NCBI GenBank assembly: GCA_022574655.1
Contig: JACZRQ010000007.1
Span: forward strand, 1,737 to 47,652
Direction of reading: 5' to 3'
DNA: 45,916 bases
Source of the DNA: Chloroflexota bacterium
GTDB lineage: Bacteria > Chloroflexota > Dehalococcoidia > SM23-28-2 > RBG-16-64-32
The position numbers were made by a program, and so were the translations under genes. Below the pieces are notes generated by a model, which worked only from the letters and a program-made list of their open reading frames with translations, was not told the origin of the DNA and did not search any database. Positions 1-8,390 of the stretch are shown piece after piece (within the stretch, counting starts at the first letter, position 1; every line of letters begins with the position of its first letter).

Positions 1-532
1 CAGCCTCGATTTCGGATACGGGTACGAGCCGTAACTCCATGCGTTGACAACGCGAGCGTATCGTTGGCAGCAGCGCCTCCCCGTCCGTGGCGATGAGGAC
101 GAAGACGACGTTCGGTGGCGGCTCCTCCAGCGTCTTCAGGAAGGCGTTCTGCGCCTGCGTCGTCATCCCGTCCGCCGGGTCGATCGTGACCACGCGCGTA
201 CGGCCCTCGTACGGGGCTAACGCCACGATGCGACCGACCTCCCGTATCTGGTCGACGCTGATCGCCGTTCGCAGCGGCCCGTCGGCGGTTGGCTCGACCG
301 TTACCGTGAACACGTCCGCGTGCTTGCTCTCGGCGATTCTTGTGCACGTGGAGCACTCGTTGCATGGGGGCTCGGCGTCGTCACAGTTGAGCGCCTGCGC
401 CAGCCACCTCGCCAGCGTGGCCTTGCCGACGTGCTCCGGGCCGACGAAGAGGTACGTGTGCTGGGTGGCGCCGTCAGCGACGGCCCGCTGGAGGGCGGTA
501 AGAGCGCGCTCGTTACCGATGAAGGCTTGCAT
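1..532 (-). CDS. holB: DNA polymerase III delta' subunit (partial, runs off left edge)
   Basis: Minus-strand translation MQAFIGNERALTALQRAVADGATQHTYLFVGPEHVGKATLARWLAQALNCDDAEPPCNECSTCTRI...TQAQNAFLKTLEEPPPNVVFVLIA: Walker A-like GPEHVGKATLA, Cys4 zinc module and LKTLEEPP motif typical of delta'/HolB. Confidence 0.9.
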   Translation of the reverse strand, partial: MQAFIGNERALTALQRAVADGATQHTYLFVGPEHVGKATLARWLAQALNCDDAEPPCNECSTCTRIAESKHADVFTVTVEPTADGPLRTAISVDQIREVGRIVALAPYEGRTRVVTIDPADGMTTQAQNAFLKTLEEPPPNVVFVLIATDGEALLPTIRSRCQRMELRLVPVSEIEA

Positions 533-535
533 CGC

Positions 536-841
536 TCAGGCCCAGTCGATCCTTGAAAAGATCCAGTACCAGAAGCCGATAAAGCCGACTGCGCCCCCAG
601 CCAGCAAGGGCCAAAGCAGCCAGCGAAACGAATAGCGCGAACGGTGCGCCAGCCAAAACGACGCAGTGGCCAAGCCCGCGACGAATCCCGCACCGACGAG
701 GAACCAGACGAACGGAGCGCTGGCCAGTAGCAGCGCGACGGCGATCGCCGCGCTCCATCCGGTCACACCAGCGAATAACGCTGCGGCGAAGGAAAGCCCG
801 ACGCGCTCTGTGGTCTTCTTCGTCACCGCCGCTAATCCCAT
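536..841 (-). CDS. small hypothetical membrane protein (about 101 aa)
   Basis: ORF from ATG at 841 (MGLAAVTKKTTERVGLSFAAALFAGV...FWYWIFSRIDWA), hydrophobic segments; overlaps the upstream stop codon by ATGA. Confidence 0.6.
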   Translation of the reverse strand: MGLAAVTKKTTERVGLSFAAALFAGVTGWSAAIAVALLLASAPFVWFLVGAGFVAGLATASFWLAHRSRYSFRWLLWPLLAGGAVGFIGFWYWIFSRIDWA

Positions 842-1110
842 CACCCAGATGCGACCGTCGCTAAGTAGAATGCCGCTAAAACGCCCCCAAACCCGGAGAG
901 CGCTTGCAACCTGCCCGACATCTTCACGTGTGGAGTCGCGGCGACCGTTGCGGTCCAGAAGAGCGCGATCACGGCTGGAGCCACTACGACGAGTCCAAAA
1001 TGGATGTTGAACAGGGACTGCGCAACGAACAGCAGTACCCCGCACAGGAACGCGGTTAGCAGACGCGCGGATACTCCAAGGCCGAGGCGTACTGCGTGGA
1101 CGGCAGACAT
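841..1110 (-). CDS. small hypothetical membrane protein (89 aa)
   Basis: MSAVHAVRLGLGVSARLLTAFLCGVLLFVAQSLFNIHFGLVVVAPAVIALFW...; hydrophobic; directly downstream of lysA. Confidence 0.6.
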   Translation of the reverse strand: MSAVHAVRLGLGVSARLLTAFLCGVLLFVAQSLFNIHFGLVVVAPAVIALFWTATVAATPHVKMSGRLQALSGFGGVLAAFYLATVASG

Positions 1111-1111
1111 C

Positions 1112-2449
1112 CTACTCTATCGGCCAGACTTCGCAGCTCATCAGGTCCTCGTACGTCTCGCGGCGGCGGATCAGCTTTGCCTCACCGTCGTTCGCCAGCA
1201 CGACCGCTGGGCGCAGCGAGGCGTTGTAGTTGCTGGCCATCGCCAGGTTGTAGCCGCCGGACGCCGGCAGCGCGACGACGTCGCCCGTCTCCAGCGGCGG
1301 CAGCTCCGCGTCCTTGATCAGCACGTCGCCTGATTCGCAGTACTTGCCGGCAAGAGTCACCGTCTCGCGCCGCTCGTCGTTCATCTTGTTCGCGACGACG
1401 GCTACGTACTTCGAGTCGTACATCGCCGGCCGGATGTTGTCCGCCATGCCGCCGTCGACCGATACCCAGCGCCGCAGGCCCGGCACCTCCTTCGATGCGC
1501 CGACCGTGTACAGCGCCACGCCCGCCCGCGCCACGATCGAGCGCCCGGGCTCGACCGTCAGCCGCGGCTCCGGCAGCCCGTGGCGCGCGCAGGCCTCCTT
1601 CAGAGGCGGCACGATCGTCTCAGCGTAGGCGTCGGGATCGGGTGGGTTGTCGTCCGGTGTGTAGGCGACCGCGAAGCCGCCGCCCGGGCTGAACTCCCGC
1701 ATCTCGAACGAGTACTTCTTCTTCATCTCCGCCGCGAACTCGTAGACGACGTCGACCGCCTTCGCGAAGGGCGCCAGCTCGAAGATCGGCGAGCCCAGGT
1801 GAACGTGCAGCCCCATCAGCTCGAGGCCGGGCATGTCTAGCGCCGTGCGTACGGCGGCTTCGCCTTGACCGCCGGCGGCGATCGGGATGCCGAACTTGTT
1901 GTCGGTCGTACCGGTCGTCGTGTGTGCGTGGGTGTGAGGGTCGATCCCGGGCGAGAGGCGGACGAGCACTTTTTGCTTCGTACCGCGTGCCTGCGCCAGG
2001 CCGTTCAAGAGCTGCATCTCGTGGAAGTTGTCGACAACGATCCGGCCGATGCCGTAGTCGAGCGCCTCGATCAGCTCTTCTTCCGATTTGTTGTTGCCGT
2101 GGAAGAAGATGCGCTCCGCCGGGAAGTTCACCGACGCCGCGATCGTCAACTCGCCGCCGGAGACGACGTCCATTTGCATCCCCTCTTCGGCGGCGAGCGC
2201 CGCCATCGCCCGTCCCAGGTAGGCCTTCGCGGCGTAGGCGACGCCCGTGTTCGGGTAACGCGACTCGAACGCCTTGCGGAAGGCGCGGCACTGCCCGCGC
2301 AGCGTCTCCTCGTCGTAGACGTAGAGCGGCGTCCCGAACTCGCGCGCCAGCTCCACCGTATCGCAGTCCGCGATCGTAAGGTGGCCGGCGTCGTTGACCG
2401 CTGCTGTCACGGGGAGCACGTGCGCCAGCGTGGTTTCGGTTGTAGTCAA
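1112..2449 (-). CDS. lysA: diaminopimelate decarboxylase
   Basis: 445 aa; PLP-lysine motif YAAKAY, HVHLGSPI, EPGRSIVARAG, full-length fold III decarboxylase; apparent TTG start. Confidence 0.95.
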   Translation of the reverse strand: MTTTETTLAHVLPVTAAVNDAGHLTIADCDTVELAREFGTPLYVYDEETLRGQCRAFRKAFESRYPNTGVAYAAKAYLGRAMAALAAEEGMQMDVVSGGELTIAASVNFPAERIFFHGNNKSEEELIEALDYGIGRIVVDNFHEMQLLNGLAQARGTKQKVLVRLSPGIDPHTHAHTTTGTTDNKFGIPIAAGGQGEAAVRTALDMPGLELMGLHVHLGSPIFELAPFAKAVDVVYEFAAEMKKKYSFEMREFSPGGGFAVAYTPDDNPPDPDAYAETIVPPLKEACARHGLPEPRLTVEPGRSIVARAGVALYTVGASKEVPGLRRWVSVDGGMADNIRPAMYDSKYVAVVANKMNDERRETVTLAGKYCESGDVLIKDAELPPLETGDVVALPASGGYNLAMASNYNASLRPAVVLANDGEAKLIRRRETYEDLMSCEVWPIE

Positions 2450-2475
2450 AGGGGACCTCCTGGGTCAGATTATAA

Positions 2476-2511
2476 GGGGCGGGTAGGGGGTGGTGGGTTG
2501 TGGGTCGTGGG
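2476..2511 (+). repeat. G-tract cluster (putative G-quadruplex motif) upstream of lysA
   Basis: GGGGcGGGtaGGGGGtggtGGGttgtGGGtcgtGGG: six runs of at least 3 G with loops of 1-4 nt. Confidence 0.5.
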
Positions 2512-2588
2512 TCGATGTCGAAGGTTGTTCCGGGCGTGGGTCCGCCGCTCATGGTGGCCCTCACCCCGATTGGCTGGGAGCGAATCAT

Positions 2589-2613
2589 CCCTCTCCCGCT
2601 CCACGGGAGAGGG
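2589..2613. repeat. intergenic hairpin CCCTCTCCCG-ctcca-CGGGAGAGGG
   Basis: Perfect 10-bp inverted repeat with 5-nt loop. Confidence 0.6.
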
Positions 2614-2799
2614 GGATCGTGAACGCCTCTGCGATGACCGGCGGATGGTACGAGATCCTTCCGCTATAGGCGGGCCGGCGCAGAATGACGGGAGGTGGGG
2701 CGCTGGTGGCTGGTACGATGAGCGCAGCGCGAACGTGGGTAATCACGGTGCGCGCGGAAGGAGGCGCCCAACGAATGCTAGCGAAGGTGGGAATGCTCT

Positions 2800-3117
2800 G
2801 TGTGCAGCGATGAATTGAGTTCGTCTGACGGTACACGCGGGTCGAGCGTCTCTCGGGCCGCGCCTGGGGCCGTCTCTTTTGCGATATGTGTCGTCGCCAT
2901 CGTGTATGCGCTTGCTACGATTATCACGATACTGTCGCTTGGGTTCATATTCGTCCCGGGAGCGTTGTTACTACTGATAGCAGGGGCTCTCGTGTCCGTA
3001 TTCGCTCGACCGATTCGGTTGGCTGTCATTCTGACGCTAGGGAGTGCGGTGTATACGGGCATCATAGTGATCGTGCTAGCGATTGACTCGTCTATCCTGG
3101 GTGTCGAATTCGTATGA
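2800..3117 (+). CDS. small hypothetical membrane protein (105 aa)
   Basis: MCSDELSSSDGTRG...SFAICVVAIVYALATIITILSLGFIFVPGALLLLIAGALVSVF...; several hydrophobic segments, flanked by similar intergenic repeats. Confidence 0.5.
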   Translation: MCSDELSSSDGTRGSSVSRAAPGAVSFAICVVAIVYALATIITILSLGFIFVPGALLLLIAGALVSVFARPIRLAVILTLGSAVYTGIIVIVLAIDSSILGVEFV

Positions 3118-3256
3118 GTTAGAAACGGACCGTAACGGTTCGACGTCGAACGTAGTTCCGCCGCTCCCTCCGGAGGCGGGCAGGCATGTACGACAGCCTT
3201 CCGCCACAGGCGGACAGGCACCATGAGCGGGAACGTAGGCTAGCGGAGCCGGGCTG

Positions 3257-4165
3257 CTACTCGACGGGCGCCCACTCGTCGCCGTCGCGGCGGACGCGGC
3301 CGTCCGCCTCCAGCTTGGCGAGGTGGGCTTCGATCTGGCGCAGCGCCATCGGCACGATGCGCTTGTCCAGCTCCATGTAGATCGTCTTGAGCTGGGCTTT
3401 CGGCGTCGTCTTGCCGTCTTTCAGCAGGCCGAGCACCTGCTTTTCGCGCTCCAGCCGGTGGTCGATCAGCTCCTGCAGCTTGGTCTTGACGGCGTTCACG
3501 TTCTGGCCGTGGCCGGGCAGCATCAGCGTACAGTCGTACGACTTCAGGTGCTCCAGCGACTGCAGGTATTGGCCCATGTCGCCGTGCGGCGGCGGTGAGA
3601 TCGCGACGGTGCCCAGGCCGAGCGCCGTGTCCCCCGTGAACAGCGCCTTCTCCTCGCGCAGGTAGAAGCAGGACGAGCCGACTGTGTGGCCGGGAGTGTG
3701 GACGACTTCCAGCGTCAGGTCGCCGATCTTCAGCTCGTCGCCGTCTTTGATCCGGACGTCGGGCGTGCCTTCCGCCGCCTGCTCGCGGAACTTCTGTACG
3801 GCCTTCGCGATCTCCTTCTGGTCTTTCGGGATCTCGATGTCCTGCGGCGCATCGCCGCTTGTGTCCATCAGCCACTTCTCCTCGTCGCCGTGGAGAACGA
3901 TCTCGGCGCCGCTGGCCTCGCGGAGCTGTTGCGCGCCGCTGGAGTGGTCGAAGTGGTGGTGCGTGAGTACGATGTAGCGGAGCTTTATCTTCGAGTGTTC
4001 GTTGAGGAAGTCGATCCGTGTCTTGATCGACTTTTCGTCGCCGAAGCCGCTGTCGATCAGCGCCGCCTCGCCGCCGTCGACGATCATGAAGACGTTGGGC
4101 GCCTGCGGGCCCGTGTAGAACGCCGGCTCGGCCGGGATCGAGAGTATGTGATCTGTTACTTCCAT
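3257..4165 (-). CDS. MBL-fold metallo-hydrolase
   Basis: HHHFDHSSGAQQ (HxHxDH-type), HTPGHTVGSSCFYL, ALFTGDTALG, PGHGQNV; C-terminal winged-helix-like extension. Confidence 0.9.
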   Translation of the reverse strand: MEVTDHILSIPAEPAFYTGPQAPNVFMIVDGGEAALIDSGFGDEKSIKTRIDFLNEHSKIKLRYIVLTHHHFDHSSGAQQLREASGAEIVLHGDEEKWLMDTSGDAPQDIEIPKDQKEIAKAVQKFREQAAEGTPDVRIKDGDELKIGDLTLEVVHTPGHTVGSSCFYLREEKALFTGDTALGLGTVAISPPPHGDMGQYLQSLEHLKSYDCTLMLPGHGQNVNAVKTKLQELIDHRLEREKQVLGLLKDGKTTPKAQLKTIYMELDKRIVPMALRQIEAHLAKLEADGRVRRDGDEWAPVE

Positions 4166-4192
4166 GGCTTGACCTCGCTGATCGGTGCGCTT

Positions 4193-4359
4193 AAGCCGCC
4201 GACTTCAGTCGGCGGTGTACGAAGCATACCCAAAGAACCGAGTCAGTTCTCGAGGTGGGGCTGCACCTCGAACTCCTCACTCAGAATGCTCATCACAATC
4301 ATATCCAGCGGCTCGCCGTGGCGCAGGCGCCCGGTAACGCCGACTGAAGTCGGCGGCTT
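4193..4359. repeat. REP/MITE-like element with perfect 22-bp terminal inverted repeats, each itself a TTCA-loop hairpin
   Basis: 4193-4214 aagccgccgacttcagtcggcg and 4338-4359 cgccgactgaagtcggcggctt are exact reverse complements. Confidence 0.75.
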
Positions 4360-4380
4360 GAGATCGGTTGGAGCGCAGCT

Positions 4381-4920
4381 TCATCGAGCCTTCCATTCGT
4401 GCGCCAGAATCGCCATCTGGATCGTGTTCGAGTAGCGATCGTCGATCCGCCGGTGATCGCGCAGGAGCCCTTCGCGGACGAAGCCGCACTTCTCGTAGCA
4501 GCGGATCGCGCGCTCGTTCTCTTCGTCGACCTGGAGTTCGATGCGGTGCAAGCCCAGCTCGCTGAAAGCGTACTCGACGATGAGACGGACCGCGTCGGTG
4601 CCCAGTCCTTGGCTCCAGCGGGTCTTGTCCTGGATGGCGATACCCAGCTCCGCGCGGTCGGCGTGCGGCGCCAGCCGCAGGTCGGTGTTCCCGACGAGTT
4701 TGCCGGCCAACGTCTCGATCGACCAGAGCACGCCATCGGGGTTGGCGCGCTGCTCCTCGTACCATTCGTGCTCGTCGTCCAGCGTCGGCGGTTCGCCGAC
4801 CGCCGCCAGCCAGCGGCTGACCTCGGGATCGGCGAGCCATTCGACGAAACGGGGGAGGTCGTCTTCGTTTACGGGTCGCAGGCGGACCCGTTCCCCTTCC
4901 AGAATGGACTCTGAGATCAC
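4381..4920 (-). CDS. GNAT family N-acetyltransferase (RimJ/RimL-like)
   Basis: ERVRLRPVNEDDLPRFVEWLADPEVSRWL...LGIAIQDKTRWSQGLGTDAVRLIVEYAFSELGLHRIELQVDEENERAIRCYEKCGFVREGLLRD. Confidence 0.92.
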   Translation of the reverse strand: MISESILEGERVRLRPVNEDDLPRFVEWLADPEVSRWLAAVGEPPTLDDEHEWYEEQRANPDGVLWSIETLAGKLVGNTDLRLAPHADRAELGIAIQDKTRWSQGLGTDAVRLIVEYAFSELGLHRIELQVDEENERAIRCYEKCGFVREGLLRDHRRIDDRYSNTIQMAILAHEWKAR

Positions 4921-4988
4921 AGTGGCGCTATGTTAGCGCGAGGAGGAGGGAAGATGGAAGGGTTTCTGGTTCCACCGGAGGAGCATTC

Positions 4989-5627
4989 ATGAACGTTCAC
5001 GAAGACGGCGACCTGCGAATCACCAAGTTCGGCGACCTCGGCGCCTACAGCAACAACGCCTACATCATCGCCGATACGGGCTCGAACGAGGCGCTCATCG
5101 TCGACATGCCGACGGGCAGCAAGGCCGTGCTCGATGCGCTGGGCGACCTCAGCGTCAAGGCGATTTTGTTGACGCACACCCATCCCGATCACTGGGGCGA
5201 CTACGACCTCGTGAAGGGCGCCACCGGCGCGCCGGTCCGCTGCAACGCGGCGGAGCAGATCATGCCCGCCGACAAGAACGACGTGCCGGTCTCCGACGGC
5301 GAGGAGATCTCGGTCGGCGGCCGGACCGTGAAGGCGATCTATACGCCGGGCCACACGCCGGGGAGCACGTGCTTCTTGATTGGCGGATACCTGTTCTCTG
5401 GCGATACTTTGTTTCCCGGCGGGCCGGGCCGCACGAACTCGAACGTCGACCTCAAGCAGTCGATCGAGTCGATCACGACCCGCCTCTACCCTCTACCGGA
5501 CGATACCGTTGTGCTCACGGGTCACGGGGACGACACCACGATCGGCGACTCGAAGAAGGAGTACGAGGTGTTCGCGGCGAACGAGCACCCCGCGGACCTC
5601 CACGGCGACGTGCTCTGGCAGTCGTGA
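4989..5627 (+). CDS. MBL-fold metallo-hydrolase (glyoxalase II-like)
   Basis: THTHPDHWGDYDLV, YTPGHTPGSTCFLIGGYLFSGDTLFPGGPGRT, LTGHGDDTTIGDSKKEY. Confidence 0.92.
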   Translation: MNVHEDGDLRITKFGDLGAYSNNAYIIADTGSNEALIVDMPTGSKAVLDALGDLSVKAILLTHTHPDHWGDYDLVKGATGAPVRCNAAEQIMPADKNDVPVSDGEEISVGGRTVKAIYTPGHTPGSTCFLIGGYLFSGDTLFPGGPGRTNSNVDLKQSIESITTRLYPLPDDTVVLTGHGDDTTIGDSKKEYEVFAANEHPADLHGDVLWQS

Positions 5628-5704
5628 CGGGCCCGCGTTGACCCTCTGAAAGCGGTCAGCCTACACTTATCTCCGAGCCACCACGGAGCTTTTCTGCAGA
5701 CGCT

Positions 5705-6979
5705 ATGAGCAACGACTTCTACGAACAGACCGTCCTCCCGAACGGGCTGCGCATCCTCAGTTCGACGATGCCGCACACGCATTCCGTCGCGCTCTCGCTT
5801 TACGTGGGCACGGGCTCTCGCTACGAGCGGGACGAGGAGGCCGGCATCTCTCACTTCCTCGAGCACATGCTGTTCAAGGGCACGGAGAAGAGACGCACCG
5901 CCAAGGAGATCGCGGAGGCGATCGACGGCGTCGGCGGCGCGATGAACGGCGGTACCGACCGCGAGTACACGATCTACTACATCAAGGTCGCGAAACCGCA
6001 CCGCGAACTGGCGATGGACATCCTGATGGAGATGGTGCGCCGTCCGCTGATGGAGCAAGACGAGGTGGAGAAGGAGCGCAAGGTCATCCTCGAAGAGCTG
6101 GCGATGGTCGAGGACAACCCTTCACAGATCGCCGATCTGCTGCTCGATTCGATAATGTGGCCTCAGAACCCGCTCGGCCGGGACGTCGCCGGCACGCCTG
6201 AATCCGTCGCCGCGATCGACCGCGAGAAGATGCTCACTTATCTCCACGACCAGTACCGTCCAAACAACATCGTGGTCTCGGTCGCCGGGAACGTGTCGCA
6301 CGCGGAAGTTGTCGAACAGGTGACCGCCGGGCTCGGCGATTGGGAGAGCGGCGGCGTGGCCGCGCTTTCACCGGCGCCGAGCGTCAACGGCAGGCGCTGC
6401 GCCGTCCAGTACAAGAAGACGGAGCAGGCGCACGTTTCGATCGCCACGCCGGGATTCCACCTCAACCACCCGGACAGGCACGCACTTTCGTTCCTGTCGA
6501 TAATCCTCGGCGAAGGCATGTCGTCTCGGTTATTCATTGAGCTTCGCGAAAAGCGGGGCCTCGTTTACGACGTCCACACATACGTCTCTCAGTTCCTGGA
6601 TGCGGGTGCGTTCCACGTCTACACAGGCGTCGATCCCAAGAACGCGGTCGAGGCGCTCAAGGTGATACTGGACGAATTGGCGCTGCTCGAGGCCGAGGGG
6701 CCCAGCGAAGAGGAGCTACACAAGGCGCGCGAGCTTTCCAAGGGCCGTCTGATGCTGCGCATGGAAGACACGCGCGCCGTCAGCGGCTGGCTCGGTGGCC
6801 AGCAACTGCTTCTCGGCAAGGTCCGCAGCGTCGATGATGCGGTCGCGGAGATGGAGGCCGTCACGATTGACGACGTCCGCCGCGTGGCCCACGACCTAAT
6901 CGTGCTCTCGGAGGCGCGCCTCGCCGTCGTCGGTCCTTACCGCAGCGACAAACGTTTCGCTTCGCTTCTCCCCGCGTAG
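5705..6979 (+). CDS. M16 family zinc metallopeptidase (processing peptidase-like)
   Basis: HFLEHMLFKGTEKR (HxxEH), EYTIYYIKV, downstream E of the inverted zinc motif, full-length 424 aa. Confidence 0.95.
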   Translation: MSNDFYEQTVLPNGLRILSSTMPHTHSVALSLYVGTGSRYERDEEAGISHFLEHMLFKGTEKRRTAKEIAEAIDGVGGAMNGGTDREYTIYYIKVAKPHRELAMDILMEMVRRPLMEQDEVEKERKVILEELAMVEDNPSQIADLLLDSIMWPQNPLGRDVAGTPESVAAIDREKMLTYLHDQYRPNNIVVSVAGNVSHAEVVEQVTAGLGDWESGGVAALSPAPSVNGRRCAVQYKKTEQAHVSIATPGFHLNHPDRHALSFLSIILGEGMSSRLFIELREKRGLVYDVHTYVSQFLDAGAFHVYTGVDPKNAVEALKVILDELALLEAEGPSEEELHKARELSKGRLMLRMEDTRAVSGWLGGQQLLLGKVRSVDDAVAEMEAVTIDDVRRVAHDLIVLSEARLAVVGPYRSDKRFASLLPA

Positions 6980-7023
6980 TTCGTCACCACAGACTCCCCC
7001 GGTTCTTGTATCCTTAGGTCGCG

Positions 7024-8361
7024 ATGGAACAAGACATCCGCTTCTGCAAGACATCAGACGGTGTTCGCATCGCATACGCGACACTCGGTAGCGGACCGCC
7101 GCTAGTCTGGCTGGTCGGTTGGCTGAGCCATCTAGAGCTTGACTTTGGCCTTCCGCCGTATCGAGAAAGATGCGAGCGGCTATCCGAGAACTTCACCCTG
7201 GTGAGGCTCGATAGAAGGGGTACGGGTTTGTCGCAGCGTGGGATAGACGACTTCTCGCTGGGCGCTCACGTACTCGACATCGAGGCGGTGATCGCGGACG
7301 TCGAGATAGGCGAGTTCGGTCTGTTCGGATATTCGGAAGGCGGTCCTATAGCAATCAGGTACGCTGAGAAGCATCCCGAGAAGGTCTCTCACCTTATCTT
7401 GGGCGGGACCTTTGCGGCCCCCGCCAGGATTGCCGGCGGGCCGGAGATGCAGAACGCACTGATGGCGATCATAAAGCAGCAATGGGGGCTCGGATCAGGG
7501 CTGATGGCTGAGCTTTTCTTCGGTGAGGACGCGGATCCAGCGATACATCGGGCGTTTGCGGTGTACCAGCAGCAGGCGGCGAACGCCGAGGATGCGCTGC
7601 ACAGCATGGAAGCCACGCTCGAGATCGACGTCACGTCGTCCTTACCGAGCATCACGATGCCCACCCTCGTGCTTCATGGCCGCGACGATCGCACATCTCC
7701 GATCGAAAACGGTCAGGAGTTGGCTGCCGGCATCAAAGGTGCACGGTTCGTGTCGTTCGAGGGTCACCACGTCCCCAACCGCAAACAGGCGGCACAGATG
7801 GACAAGGCGATCCGCGAGTTCATCCTTGGAGATGCGTCTGAACCTGAACCCCCGGAGAAGCCGTCAAGTGGTCTAGTCACCATCCTCTTCACAGACATGG
7901 AGTCGTCCACCGCCCTTACGCAGCGCCTCGGCGACGAAGCAGCGCAGGAGCTGGTGCACGAGCATAACCGGGTAGTACGGGAGGCTCTGAAGGCGAACCA
8001 TGGTTCCGAGATTAAACACACGGGTGACGGCATCATGGCCTCGTTCCCGTCGACGCGCGGCGCGCTCGACTGTGCTGTGACCATACAGCGTGGTCTTGCC
8101 GAGAGCGACAACCCGGTCCGCGTCCGCATCGGCCTCAACGCCGGCGAGCCAGTTGTAGAAGACGATGACCTGTTCGGCACGTCCGTCCAGCTCGCCGCGC
8201 GCGTCTGTGCGGAGGCGGACGCCGGAGAGATCCTTGTCTCGAACGTGGTGCGCGAACTGTCTGCGGGCAAAGGATTCCTGTTCAACGACCGCGGCGATGC
8301 CGTGCTACGGGGCTTCGAGGACCCGGTGCGGTTGTACGAGGTCTCCTGGCGCGAGTCTTAG
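7024..8361 (+). CDS. alpha/beta hydrolase - class III adenylate/guanylate cyclase fusion protein (paralog 1)
   Basis: N-terminal alpha/beta hydrolase (FGYSEGGP nucleophile elbow, RDDRTSP, GHH); C-terminal cyclase homology domain (ILFTDMESSTAL...HTGDGIMASF...RIGLNAGEP...DLFGTSVQLAAR). Confidence 0.93.
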   Translation: MEQDIRFCKTSDGVRIAYATLGSGPPLVWLVGWLSHLELDFGLPPYRERCERLSENFTLVRLDRRGTGLSQRGIDDFSLGAHVLDIEAVIADVEIGEFGLFGYSEGGPIAIRYAEKHPEKVSHLILGGTFAAPARIAGGPEMQNALMAIIKQQWGLGSGLMAELFFGEDADPAIHRAFAVYQQQAANAEDALHSMEATLEIDVTSSLPSITMPTLVLHGRDDRTSPIENGQELAAGIKGARFVSFEGHHVPNRKQAAQMDKAIREFILGDASEPEPPEKPSSGLVTILFTDMESSTALTQRLGDEAAQELVHEHNRVVREALKANHGSEIKHTGDGIMASFPSTRGALDCAVTIQRGLAESDNPVRVRIGLNAGEPVVEDDDLFGTSVQLAARVCAEADAGEILVSNVVRELSAGKGFLFNDRGDAVLRGFEDPVRLYEVSWRES

Positions 8362-8390
8362 GACGAAGGCGATAGCGTAGAATAGCGCCC

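Noticed and set aside
1620-2588. 322-aa minus-strand ORF overlapping lysA in another frame
   Set aside because: Arg/Pro-rich frame-shadow of lysA; lysA frame is unequivocal.
1865-2818. 317-aa plus-strand ORF antisense to lysA and through repeats
   Set aside because: Translation runs through lysA antisense and intergenic hairpin/G-rich sequence; no protein-like signature.
3240-3875. 211-aa minus-strand ORF overlapping the MBL-fold gene
   Set aside because: Arg-rich alternative-frame artefact; MBL motifs are in the 3257-4165 frame.
3257-5627. Two MBL-fold genes as a recent tandem duplication
   Set aside because: Opposite strands, different length and clearly divergent sequence; common superfamily, no evidence of recent duplication.
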